This document shows positions 56,697-64,000 of a stretch of DNA of 64,000 bases, one piece after another. The stretch is from VRUE01 sp963817945 (GTDB lineage Bacteria > Actinomycetota > Thermoleophilia > Solirubrobacterales > 70-9). Below the pieces are notes generated by a model, which was not told where the DNA came from, did not search any database, and saw only the letters and a program-made list of their open reading frames with translations. The stretch lies in NCBI GenBank assembly GCA_963817945.1, contig CAWFQH010000005.1:1-64000 (forward strand), read 5' to 3'. Position 1 is the stretch's first letter. The number at the start of each line of letters is the position of its first letter. Made by a program: the position numbers and the translations under genes.

Positions 56697-57889
56697 CGGT
56701 CGAGAGAATCGGCGTCGTCGGCGCCGGCACGATGGGCTCGGGAATCGCCCTGCTCGCCTGCCTCGGCCGCTACGAGACGCACGTCCACGATCCGGTCGCG
56801 GGGGCGCTCGAAGGCGTGCAGGCGAAGGTCGACGAGAGCCTCGCCCGGGGCGCGGGCAAGCGCTGGAGCAAGGAGGAAGCGGAGGCGGCGAGCGGGCAGC
56901 TGCGCCTCGCCGAGACGGTCGCCGACCTCGCCGGCTGCGACCTGGTCGTCGAGGCCGCTCCCGAGGACCTGAATCTGAAGCGGGCGCTCTTCGCCGAGCT
57001 GGCCGCGGCCTGCGGCCCCGAGACGATCCTCGCCACCAACACGTCGTCGTTGCGAGTGGTCGACATCGCCGCCGATACGCCATCCCCCGAGCGCGTGGCC
57101 GGCATGCACTTTTTCAACCCGCCGCAGCTGATGAAGCTGGTCGAGGTGGTGGCGACGGAGGCCTCCTCCGCAAAGGCTCTCGATGCCGTCACCGAGGTGG
57201 CCGAGCGGATGGGCCGCACGCCAATTCGCGCCAAGGACAGCCCGGGCTTCGTCGCCAACCGCCTCGCCCGCCCCTTCTCGTTGGAGTCGCTGCGAATGCT
57301 GGCCGACGGGATCGCCGATGCGCCCACGATCGACCGCGTCTGTCGGCTCGGCGGGAGCTTCCGGATGGGACCTTTCGAGCTGCTCGACCTGATCGGGCTC
57401 GACATCAACCTCAGCGTCGCCCGCTCCTTCTACGAGCAGGGGGGCCGCCCTGAGCGCTGGCGGCCGAGCCCGATCCAGGAGGAGATGGTCGCCTCAGGTC
57501 GCCTCGGGCGCAAGAGCGGCGCAGGCTTCTACCGCTACGACGGCGCCGAGCACCGCGAGCCCGATCCGAACCACGGCATCTCCGCCCCCACCCTCGATCC
57601 CGACGACCTCTCCCGCATCGACCCGGCGGGTCCTCGGATCCTGCCCCGCCTGGTCGCCCAGATCGCCAACGAGGCGGCCTTTGCGCTGGAAGAGGAGGTC
57701 GGCACTCCCCAGGACATGGACAAGGCGATGCGGCTCGGCTTCAACTGGCCGCTGGGCCCGCTCGAGTGGAGCGGCCTGATCGGCGCCCGTCGCGCGGTCG
57801 ACCTGCTCGAAGAGCTGCGCGGCCGCCTCGGCGAGGACTACGCCCCGGCCCGGGGCCTGCTCCGCGCGGCCGGCGAGTCCGGTGTGTGA
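56693..57889 (+). CDS. 3-hydroxyacyl-CoA dehydrogenase
   Basis: 398 aa from GTG 56693, overlapping the cupin stop. NAD-binding GAGTMGSGIALLA, VVEAAPEDLNLKRALFAEL, TNTSSLRV, catalytic His in GMHFFNPPQLMKLVEVV, DSPGFVANRLARPFSLESLRML. Longer than the ~285-aa FadB2-type enzymes: a second C-terminal dehydrogenase-like repeat (ILPRLVAQIANEAAFALEEEV ... LGFNWPLGPLEWSGLIG) is present. It oxidises 3-hydroxyacyl-CoA to 3-ketoacyl-CoA, completing the beta-oxidation set with the ACAD, ECH and upstream thiolase. Confidence 0.93.
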   Translation: MTVERIGVVGAGTMGSGIALLACLGRYETHVHDPVAGALEGVQAKVDESLARGAGKRWSKEEAEAASGQLRLAETVADLAGCDLVVEAAPEDLNLKRALFAELAAACGPETILATNTSSLRVVDIAADTPSPERVAGMHFFNPPQLMKLVEVVATEASSAKALDAVTEVAERMGRTPIRAKDSPGFVANRLARPFSLESLRMLADGIADAPTIDRVCRLGGSFRMGPFELLDLIGLDINLSVARSFYEQGGRPERWRPSPIQEEMVASGRLGRKSGAGFYRYDGAEHREPDPNHGISAPTLDPDDLSRIDPAGPRILPRLVAQIANEAAFALEEEVGTPQDMDKAMRLGFNWPLGPLEWSGLIGARRAVDLLEELRGRLGEDYAPARGLLRAAGESGV

Positions 57890-57905
57890 CTTTCATTCGC
57901 ACCTC

Positions 57906-57944
57906 GTTCACAGCGCGTTCTCAGCGCTTTCACCTCACTTTCTC
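57906..57944 (+). promoter_or_regulatory. PHO-box-like array: four direct repeats at 11-bp spacing
   Basis: GTTCAC (57906), GTTCTC (57917), TTTCAC (57928) and TTTCTC (57939), each exactly 11 bp apart, with AGCGC spacers between the first copies. The actinobacterial PhoP operator consists of 11-bp direct repeats with a GTTCACC core. It lies ~105 bp upstream of the alkaline phosphatase start, in the expected activator position. Confidence 0.75.
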
Positions 57945-58049
57945 AACGACGCAACCGCTGGTTAGCAAGCGACTCTCGTCGCCTTCGTAGGTTCGCCCCG
58001 GGCCCCGATCGGGAGGCCCGTTCCGAACGACGACAAGGAGATGACTTCG

Positions 58050-59426
58050 ATGCGAGCCAAGCGAAGGTACCTGGGACTTTTCGCGGTCCTGACGCTGGTG
58101 GCGGTAGCCGCAGCCGGCGCCGTGGCGACCGCGCACCAGAGCGGAAACGACGACGAGAACTCACACGAGATCAAGCGGCTGATCGACCCGAACAAGCCCA
58201 AGAACGTCATTCTGCTGATCGGCGACGGCATGGGCGACAGCGAGATCACCCTGGCTCGCTACTACGGCGTGGGCGCCGAGGGCACGCTGAACATGGAGAC
58301 GCTCCCGTTCGCCGGCGAGGCGATCACCTACGGGCTCTCGGCTGGCCCCGGCCCGGACTACCCGCCGAACTACGTGCCCGACTCGGCCCCGACCGCGACC
58401 GCTTGGTCGACGGGGAAGAAGACGATCGACGCCCGCCTCTCGCAGGGGCCGAGCGCGGATGAGAGCATCCCCGGCTCGAACGCCGGCTACACGACGACCT
58501 TCGAGATCGCCGACAAACGCGGCATGCGGGTCGGCAACGTCTCGACGGCGGAGATCACCGACGCGACGCCGGCGGCGCCCTCCGCGCACATCTCCCAGCG
58601 CGCCTGCCAGGGACCGAACGACACCCGCAACATCTGCCCCACCGAGGCCAAGGGCGCAGGCGGGCTCGGCTCGATCGCCGAGCAGCAGGTCGACCACCTG
58701 CTCGACGTCAACCTCGGCGGCGGCCGCAACCGCTACCTACAGACGCTCGACGGCAGCTCCAGCACGGTCGTCGACTACGCCAAAACGAAGGGCTACCGCT
58801 ACGTGCAGACCGCGGCGGAGCTGGACGCGGTCACGTCACTCGCCAAAGGCCCGGTCCTCGGCCTCTTCACCCCCGGCAACATGACGACCGAGTTCAAACC
58901 GCTGATCGCGACGCCGACGCCGGGAGCGGGCGGACCGACCTTCCGCTGCGACGAGACCAACCGGCCGCCCAACGAGCCGAGCCTGGCGGCGATGACCGAC
59001 AAGGCGATCGACCTGCTGGAGAACCGCAAGGGCTTCTTCCTGCAGGTGGAGGGGGCCTCGATCGACAAGCGCGACCACGCGTCGGACGTCTGCGGTCAGA
59101 TCGGTGAGAACCTCGCCTTCGACGAGGCCGTCGGCGTCGCGCTCGAGTACCAAAAGCGCAACCCGGAGACGTTGGTGTTGATCACCGCGGACCACTCCCA
59201 CACGAGCCAGATCGTTCCCGCCGGCCAGGACACGCCGGGCTTCTACGCGACTCTGGAAACGGCGGATGGCTTCCCGATCCGCGTCTCCTACGCGACCGGC
59301 AAGACCCCCGGTGGGCAGACCCACACCGGGGCCCGCGTGCCGGTGGCGGCGATCGGGCCGCAGGCGACCAACGTGATGGGCGTCCGCGACCAGACGGACC
59401 TGTTCCAAACCCTGATCGGACGTTAG
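58050..59426 (+). CDS. Alkaline phosphatase, secreted
   Basis: About 458 aa. Start ATG 58050 preferred over ATG 58041 because AAGGAG directly abuts the earlier ATG but lies nine bases before the later one. Signal segment YLGLFAVLTLVAVAAAGAVATA. Alkaline phosphatase blocks: ILLIGDGMGDSEITLARYYG (metal site), PDSAPTATAWSTGKKT with the nucleophile Ser, VEGASIDKRDHASD and ITADHSHTSQI (metal His). Releases phosphate from monoesters outside the cell. The upstream PHO-box-like repeats imply induction under phosphate starvation; a strong hairpin follows the gene. Confidence 0.93.
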   Translation: MRAKRRYLGLFAVLTLVAVAAAGAVATAHQSGNDDENSHEIKRLIDPNKPKNVILLIGDGMGDSEITLARYYGVGAEGTLNMETLPFAGEAITYGLSAGPGPDYPPNYVPDSAPTATAWSTGKKTIDARLSQGPSADESIPGSNAGYTTTFEIADKRGMRVGNVSTAEITDATPAAPSAHISQRACQGPNDTRNICPTEAKGAGGLGSIAEQQVDHLLDVNLGGGRNRYLQTLDGSSSTVVDYAKTKGYRYVQTAAELDAVTSLAKGPVLGLFTPGNMTTEFKPLIATPTPGAGGPTFRCDETNRPPNEPSLAAMTDKAIDLLENRKGFFLQVEGASIDKRDHASDVCGQIGENLAFDEAVGVALEYQKRNPETLVLITADHSHTSQIVPAGQDTPGFYATLETADGFPIRVSYATGKTPGGQTHTGARVPVAAIGPQATNVMGVRDQTDLFQTLIGR

Positions 59427-59448
59427 CTCCGAATACCGCAGCGCCTAC

Positions 59449-59474
59449 GAGGGCCCCGCAAGCGCGGGGCCCTC
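59449..59474 (+). terminator. Strong hairpin after the alkaline phosphatase gene
   Basis: Perfect 11-bp stem GAGGGCCCCGC / GCGGGGCCCTC with an AAGC loop, 23 bp after the stop codon, followed by CGTTCGTT. No long T-run, as usual in GC-rich actinobacteria. Confidence 0.8.
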
Positions 59475-59503
59475 GTTCGTTCCGAGTGGGAGACTCCGCG
59501 CCG

Positions 59504-61352
59504 ATGAGCAAGAGGACGGATGGCGAGCGGGAGTTCGAGGAAGCGCAGCGGGGCCTCGTCGCCGCCTTCGACCCGACGGTAGTCGAGCGCGCCGACGGAC
59601 GCGCCGCCTGGGACCTGCGGCCCTACGACTTCCTCGACGACGACGCGCCCCGCGACCGCCCACCCCAGCCTCTGGCGGCAGAGCCAGCTGACCCGGATCG
59701 CTGGGCCTGTTCGAGCTGGCGCCGGGCGTCTACCAGCTGCGCGGCTTCGACCTCTCGAACATGCACGTGATCGAGGGCGAGGAGGGGATCGTCGTCGTCG
59801 ACCCGCTGATCTCGGCCGAGACGGCGGCGGCGGCGCTGGCGCTCTACCGCAAGCATCGCGGCGATCGCCCGGTCACCGGGCTCCTCTACACCCACAGCCA
59901 CGTCGACCACTTCGGCGGCGCCAGGGGTGTCCTCACGCCGAGCAGGCCGAGTCGGGCCGAGAGCTGCCGATCCTCGCCCCGGCCGGGTTCCTCGACCACG
60001 CGGTCAGCGAGAACGTCTTCGCCGGCACCGCGATGGGCCGGCGGGCCGGCTACATGTACGGAGCGCTGCTCGGCCGCGGCCCTGAAGGGCAGCTCGGCGC
60101 CGGCCTCGGCCAGACGACGTCGCTCGGCACGATCACGCTGGTCGCCGCCGACCGTCGAGATCGACGAGACCGGTCGCGAGGAGGTCGTCGACGGCGTCCG
60201 CTTCGTCTTCCAGCTCACGCCCGGCACCGAGGCGCCGGCCGAGATGAACTTCTACTCTGCCCGAGCGCGGCGCCCTCTGCGTCGCCGACAACGTGGCCCG
60301 CTCGATGCACAACATCCTCACCCCGCGCGGAGCGCTGGTCCGCGACCCGCGCATCTGGGCGCACTACCTGGACGAGACGATCGAGTTGTTCGGCGACGAG
60401 GCCGAGGTGCTGTTCAGCGGACACCACTGGGCCTGCTGGGGAGCGGAGCAGGTCGTCGACCTGCTCGAGAAGCAGCGCGACCTCTACAGCTACCTGCACG
60501 ACCAGACCCTGCGTCTGCTCAACAAGGGTCTCACCGGTCCCGAGATCGCCGAGGCGATCGAGCTGCCGCCGAGCCTCGCGCGCCGAGTGGCACTGCCGCG
60601 AGTTACTACGGCTCGGTCAGCCACAACGTGAAGGCGATCTACCAGCGCTACATGGGCTGGTTCGACGGCAACCCCGCGCACCTCTGGGAGCACCCGCCAG
60701 TCGAGCGGGCGCGACGCTACGTCGAGTTCATGGGCGGCACCGAGGCGGTGCTGGCGAAGGCGCGCGAGTCCTTCGAGGCCGGCGACTATCGCTGGGTCGC
60801 CGAGGTCGTCAACCACGTCGTCTTCGCCGAGCCCGAAAACGAGGCGGCGCGCGAGCTGCAGGCCGAAGCACTGGAGCGGCTCGGCTTCGGTGCCGAGAAC
60901 GCGACCTGGCGCAACTTCTTCCTGATGGGCGCCAAGGAGCTGCGCGAGGGAGTGGCCGGCACGCCGACGGCGACGGCGCCTCCCGACATCGTCGCCAACC
61001 TCTCGGTCGAGCCAGACTGCTCGACGCGATGGCGATCCGCCTCGACGGGCCGCGCGCCTGGGGTCGGCAGCTGCGAATCGACTGGATAGTCACCGAGCCC
61101 GACGAGCAGCACGCGCTGACCCTGCGAAACGGGGTCCTCAGCCACAAACCGCGCCGGCACGACCCGCCAGCAGACGCCGCCCTGCTCGTCGAGCGCACGG
61201 CCCTCGACGAGCTCCTCCTGAAAACCGCCGATCTCGGCGCCCTCACCGAGAGCGGCCGGCTCCGCGTCGAGGGCGAGGCCGAGAAGCTCGGCGAGCTACT
61301 GGGCCTGCTCGACGAACCGGACCCCGGCTTCGCGATCGTCACGCCCGCCTGA
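59504..61352 (+). pseudogene. Alkylsulfatase (MBL fold with dimerisation and SCP2-like domains), broken by about eight 1-nt indels
   Basis: Joining frames gives a ~615-aa SdsA1/BDS1-type sulfatase: N-terminus FEEAQRGLVAAFDPTVVERADGRAAWDL, ELAPGVYQLRGFDLSNMHVIEGEEGIVVVDPLISAE, metal motif YTHSHVDHFGG, MGRRAGYMYGALLGRGP, SMHNILTPRGALVRDPRIWAHYLDE, SGHHWACWG, YYGSVSHNVKAIYQRYMGWFDGNP and C-terminal GRLRVEGEAEKLGELLGLL. Indels near 59668, 59703, 59937, 60150, 60262, 60585, 60605 and 61015 move it between frames. All zinc-ligand motifs are intact and no internal stop is seen apart from shifts, so sequencing error is at least as likely as decay. Starts 30 bp after the phosphatase terminator. Confidence 0.8.
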
Positions 61353-61361
61353 TCGTCGCGC

Positions 61362-61384
61362 GACTGATTGGTTCGCAATCAGTC
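61362..61384 (+). terminator. 9-bp hairpin after the alkylsulfatase gene
   Basis: GACTGATTG, loop GTTCG, CAATCAGTC: perfect stem nine bases after the stop at 61352 and just before the Excalibur gene's leader. Moderately AT-rich stem, no T-run; could also be an operator for the next gene. Confidence 0.5.
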
Positions 61385-61436
61385 ACCTCTAGGTATCTTT
61401 CGAGTCCTCTGAAGCCCTGCAATCGGAGGAGGCACC

Positions 61437-61643
61437 TTGAAGCCCAAGCTCGCTGCAGCGGCGATCGCCGTCGTTGCGCTCGCCCTACCCACGGCCCCGG
61501 CGATGGCGTACGACCGCGACTGCTCCGACTTCAGCTCCTGGCGCGCAGCCCAGAAGTTCTACAAGCGCCACGGCGGTCCGCAGCGCGATCCGCACCGGCT
61601 CGACGCCGACCGCGACGGCATCGCCTGCGAGAGCCTGCGCTGA
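61437..61643 (+). CDS. Secreted Excalibur-domain protein (68 aa)
   Basis: TTG start at 61437, set by GGAGGAGG five bases before. Signal peptide PKLAAAAIAVVALALPTAPAMA. The mature peptide is one Excalibur domain: YDRDCSDFSSWRAAQKFYKRHGGPQRDPHRLDADRDGIACE, with the DxDxDGxxCE calcium-binding loop and two cysteines. The family is extracellular and often accompanies nucleases; here it stands alone. Confidence 0.88.
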   Translation: MKPKLAAAAIAVVALALPTAPAMAYDRDCSDFSSWRAAQKFYKRHGGPQRDPHRLDADRDGIACESLR

Positions 61644-61661
61644 GCGGGCGTCGCTTCCGGC

Positions 61662-61957
61662 TCAGCTCCGGCTGAGCCGGAACATCGTCTCGTCGACGTA
61701 GCACCAGCTCCAGTCTTCGCCGGGCTCGGCCGAGCGGATGATCGGGTGTCCGGTCTGGCGATGGTGCGCCGTCGCGTGCCTGCCCTCGGAGTTGTCGCAG
61801 CAGCCGATGTGGCCACAGGTCTGACACATCCGCAGGTGCACCCACTGCATCCCTGCGGCGAGACACTCCTCGCAGCCGGCAACCTCGGCTGGTACGTCCA
61901 GCCGCTCGATCTCGGCGACATGTGGGCAGGCGGGGCTCGTTCCGTGACCTTAGCCAA
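61662..61957 (-). CDS. UBP-type zinc finger protein, 1-nt deletion near 61937
   Basis: Joined frames give ~98 aa: MAKVTERAP, then ACPHVAEIERLDVPAEVAGCEECLAAG, MQWVHLRMCQTCGHIGCCDNSEGRHATAHHRQTGHPIIRS, EPGEDWSWCYVDETMF. This is the UBP zinc finger (zf-UBP) found in short actinobacterial proteins, with all Cys/His ligands. TTG 61957 starts the N-terminal nine residues, which need one more C in the CCCC run near 61933-61937 to join the rest. Partner unknown, since bacteria lack ubiquitin. Confidence 0.8.
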
Positions 61958-62002
61958 TCAGCGCCGGCGGTCAGGCAGCCTGCGTGTGCAAGGGTTCCCC
62001 GG

Positions 62003-62485
62003 ATGGGGAGCAACCGCAACAACGAGGCAATCACCTCCGAGGGCATCGAGACCCTGCGAGAGGAGATCGCGCAGCTCGAAGGCAGCGGGCGGACCGAGAT
62101 GGCGGCACGGATCAAGGCGGCGCGCGAGCTGGGCGACCTCAAGGAGAACGCCGAGTACCACATCGCCAAGGAGGATCAGGCGCACCTGGAGACGCGGATC
62201 AAGCGGCTGCGGCAGCGCCTCGACAGCGCCGTCGTCGTCGAGGTCGACGGCGCCGCCGACCGCTTCGCCTTCGGCCGCACCGCCGAGGTCATCGACGAGG
62301 AGAGCGGCGCGGTCAACACCTGGACGCTGGTCGGCTCGACCGAGGCCGACCTCGCCGCCGGCCGCCTCTCAGCCGAGTCGCCGATCGGCAAGGCGCTGCG
62401 TCAACGCAAAGCCAGGAGCGTCGGTCGCGGTCGAGACGCCCCGTGCGGACGCCGCACCTTCGTGGTGCAGAAGCTGCTTGCCTAA
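62003..62485 (+). CDS. greA: Transcription elongation factor GreA/GreB family
   Basis: 160 aa. N-terminal coiled coil (EAITSEGIETLREEIAQLEGSGRTEMAARIKAARELGDLKENAEYHIAKEDQAHLETRIKRLRQRL) with the acidic tip ELGDLKENAEY that enters the RNA polymerase secondary channel, then the FKBP-like domain (ADRFAFGRTAEVIDEES ... ESPIGKAL). Between ~62408 and ~62450 the family consensus (KPGASVAVETPR) is in another frame while the ends are in frame, so two compensating 1-nt indels are present. Function: rescue of backtracked polymerase. Confidence 0.9.
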   Translation: MGSNRNNEAITSEGIETLREEIAQLEGSGRTEMAARIKAARELGDLKENAEYHIAKEDQAHLETRIKRLRQRLDSAVVVEVDGAADRFAFGRTAEVIDEESGAVNTWTLVGSTEADLAAGRLSAESPIGKALRQRKARSVGRGRDAPCGRRTFVVQKLLA

Positions 62486-62489
62486 CCGC

Positions 62490-63460
62490 TCAGCCGCGAC
62501 GTATCCGCTCGCAGCCCGACAGCCGGTCGAGCCCGTCGGCCCTGACGAAGTCCCGACCGCCCGCACACCGAACCGTGTCCTCCTGTCCGTCGCGCACGAG
62601 GATCCTGTCGTTGCCTTCCCCCGCGCCGACGTCGTCGCGACCGCCCCCGCCGCTGATCAGGTCGGCGCCGTCCATGCCTGCGATCCGGTCCCGCCGCGGC
62701 CGCCGTGAACACAGTCCGCGCCGCTGTTACCCCGCAGACTGTCGCCGCCGCCCTTGCCGTAAATGAGGTCGCCGGCTTTGGGGAAGCCGCCGTAGTCGTC
62801 ACCAAGCCGGGAGCCGGTGTAGGTGTTGAGCGGATCGCAGCGCCCGGGAGCCGGGGGAACCACCTCGACGCTGAGCGCGATCCGGGTGTTCTCGAAGACA
62901 CGGTCGGCGAGCCGGTACGAGTGGCCGAAGGGCAGGGGCGGGTCCCATAGCAGCATCGTCCTGTATTCGTCGGTGAAGGGGGCCGCGATCGTGGCCCTCG
63001 TCGGCCCCTGGCCGTTTCCTTCGAGACGCACACCGAACACCTCGTCGGCGTGGATCGGCAGGTGCTCGGAGAAGGTCGTCACGCCGTTCGGCGCCGGCGC
63101 TCGCAGCGAGCCAACGTCGATCGTGCGACGGCCCTGCCTAGATCCGGCCGTCCCCGTCGCCTCCTGGACGACTAGCCGGATCCCCTCCGGCGCCCCGGCG
63201 CCGAGCTTCACCGACCACCTCGCGATGACGCCGGTGGGCGGAGAGAAGGGGGTGCCGTTGCCGCTGAGTGCCTGGGCCACATCGCAGGACGCCCCGACTG
63301 GACAGACGATCGTCTTCGTCGGTTCGAGTGCATCCAGGTCGCTACCGACTGTCTTCGCCTCGGCGAGTGGCGGGAGCCCTACCAGGGAGAGCAGGGCCAG
63401 CAAACCCGCAGCCTGCGCCAGCCGGCGAACCGACGGAGCTTTTGCATGCATGGGATGCAA
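62490..63460 (-). CDS. Secreted protein with C-terminal RTX calcium-binding repeats, 1-nt deletion near 62690
   Basis: About 320 aa after joining. Signal peptide VRRLAQAAGLLALLSLVGLPPLAEA. Residues ~30-220 form an unnamed beta-sandwich-like domain (GVIARWSVKLGAGAPEGIRLVVQE ... LPIHADEVFGVRLEGNG ... SYRLADRVFENTRIALSVEVVPP), then RTX-like repeats (GDLIYGKGGGDSLRGNSGADCVHGGRGG). The repeats continue as GMDGADLISGGGGRDDVGAGEGNDRILVRDGQ in the next frame; one more G in the GGG run near 62690 joins them. Cys pair RCAGGRDFV...SGCERI ends the protein, as in other actinobacterial RTX tails. Confidence 0.8.
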
Positions 63461-63496
63461 AAGCTCAGCGGCTTCGCGTTCCCAGTGAAAGCACCG

Positions 63497-64000
63497 CTAA
63501 GTCCCCGGCGTCGGCGCGATCTCGGTCGGCTCGCCGCCGCGCATCCAGTGTGCCTCGGGTGAGGGCGGCGTGTCGCGCAGGTACCACTCGGCGTCGAGGG
63601 CGCCCATGCAGCCGGTCCCGGCGGCGGTGACCGCCTGTCGGTAGGTGCGGTCGACGACGTCGCCGACGGCAAAGACGCCGTCCAGGTTGGTCTTGGTCGA
63701 GCCCGGCTCGGTGACGATGTAGCCGTCCTCGTCGGTGTCGACCTGGCCGATGACAATCTCGGATTTCGGGATGTGGCCGATCGCGACGAATGCGCCGTCG
63801 ACCGCCACCTCCTCGGTCTCGCCGGTCTCGGCGTTGCGCAGGCGCACGTGGTCGAGCTTGCCGTCGCTGGCGACGAACCCCTCGGGGACGAAGGGCGTCT
63901 TGAAGTCGATGTTGGGCCGCTCCCGCGCCCGCTCCTGCATGATCTTGGAGGCGCGGAACTCGTCGCGGCGGTTGACGATCGTCAGCTCGCTGGCGAACTT
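63497..64000 (-). CDS. trxB: Thioredoxin-disulfide reductase, C-terminal part (runs off right edge)
   Basis: The visible ~168 residues begin KFASELTIVNRRDEFRASKIMQERA, the NADPH-binding domain of TrxR with the Arg cluster for NADPH, continue with DGAFVAIGHIPKSEIV and end with the FAD-binding signature NLDGVFAVGDVVDRTYRQAVTAAGTGCMGALDAEWYL. The redox-active CxxC lies beyond the edge. It keeps thioredoxin reduced with NADPH, and thereby MsrA and peroxiredoxins. A short Pro/Thr-rich tail ends the protein. Confidence 0.93.
   Translation of the reverse strand, partial: KFASELTIVNRRDEFRASKIMQERARERPNIDFKTPFVPEGFVASDGKLDHVRLRNAETGETEEVAVDGAFVAIGHIPKSEIVIGQVDTDEDGYIVTEPGSTKTNLDGVFAVGDVVDRTYRQAVTAAGTGCMGALDAEWYLRDTPPSPEAHWMRGGEPTEIAPTPGT

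Overview
The window is GC-rich, strongly coding-biased bacterial chromosome. Gene content (PucR-type regulator, LmbU-type regulator, PptT/PptH pair, many secreted NHL, RTX or beta-propeller proteins, DUF2007 and DUF1015 proteins, and single tRNA-His, tRNA-Arg and tRNA-Pro genes) points to an actinobacterium, probably a Solirubrobacterales/Thermoleophilia-like soil organism. That placement is an inference, because no phylogenetic marker gene is complete here.

1-16.8 kb: a natural-product locus. On the minus strand an apparent operon runs LmbU-like regulator, PptH-like metallophosphoesterase, PptT-type phosphopantetheinyl transferase, then PKS-A, with 8-bp and 4-bp start/stop overlaps linking the last three. 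PKS-A is a modular type I polyketide synthase that starts with an acyl-AMP ligase plus ACP loading unit, followed by two KS-AT-DH-KR-ACP modules and a C-terminal docking helix. A second synthase, PKS-B, starts with a coiled-coil docking segment and KS and runs off the left edge. Between them, on the opposite strand, is a chorismate lyase of the Rv2949c type. Together these suggest a 4-hydroxybenzoate-primed polyketide, comparable in logic to the mycobacterial phenolic glycolipid starter system (Rv2949c, FadD22, Pks15/1) but fused into one synthase.

17-29 kb: a PucR-type regulator, a lipoprotein-like intradiol dioxygenase homologue, a CocE/S15 hydrolase with a SnoaL-like partner, a beta-propeller/RTX secreted protein, DUF2007 protein, tRNA-His, a period-5 repeat protein, stress and redox proteins, a GFA protein and a P-loop kinase.

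29-38 kb: an accessory, lower-GC stretch ending at tRNA-Arg(TCT). It holds a CHAT-like protease fragment, a large secreted NHL-repeat protein cut by an IS5-family element (the frame is restored exactly when the element and one target copy are removed) and also carrying a 1-nt frameshift, a 19-codon ORF with a near-perfect Shine-Dalgarno, and a winged-helix regulator with an inverted repeat upstream.

38-47 kb: alpha/beta hydrolase, multi-pass GT-C-like membrane protein, MsrA, then a tightly coupled minus-strand set (Fic protein; membrane PLD-like protein; PfkB kinase; radical SAM protein), and tRNA-Pro(TGG).

47-64 kb: housekeeping and metabolism: DUF1015, cobalamin adenosyltransferase, OsmC, SDR, NUDIX, peroxiredoxin, thiolase, a class IV aminotransferase/acyl-CoA dehydrogenase/enoyl-CoA hydratase/cupin/3-hydroxyacyl-CoA dehydrogenase operon, an alkaline phosphatase behind a four-repeat PHO-box-like array, an alkylsulfatase broken by many indels, an Excalibur protein, a UBP zinc finger, GreA, an RTX protein and the C-terminal part of thioredoxin reductase.

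Single-base indels are clustered (0.6-2.5 kb, 11-12.7 kb, 35.2 kb, 59.6-62.7 kb) and often self-compensating with family motifs intact, which looks more like residual sequencing or assembly error than gene decay. No CRISPR array, rRNA or replication origin was seen.
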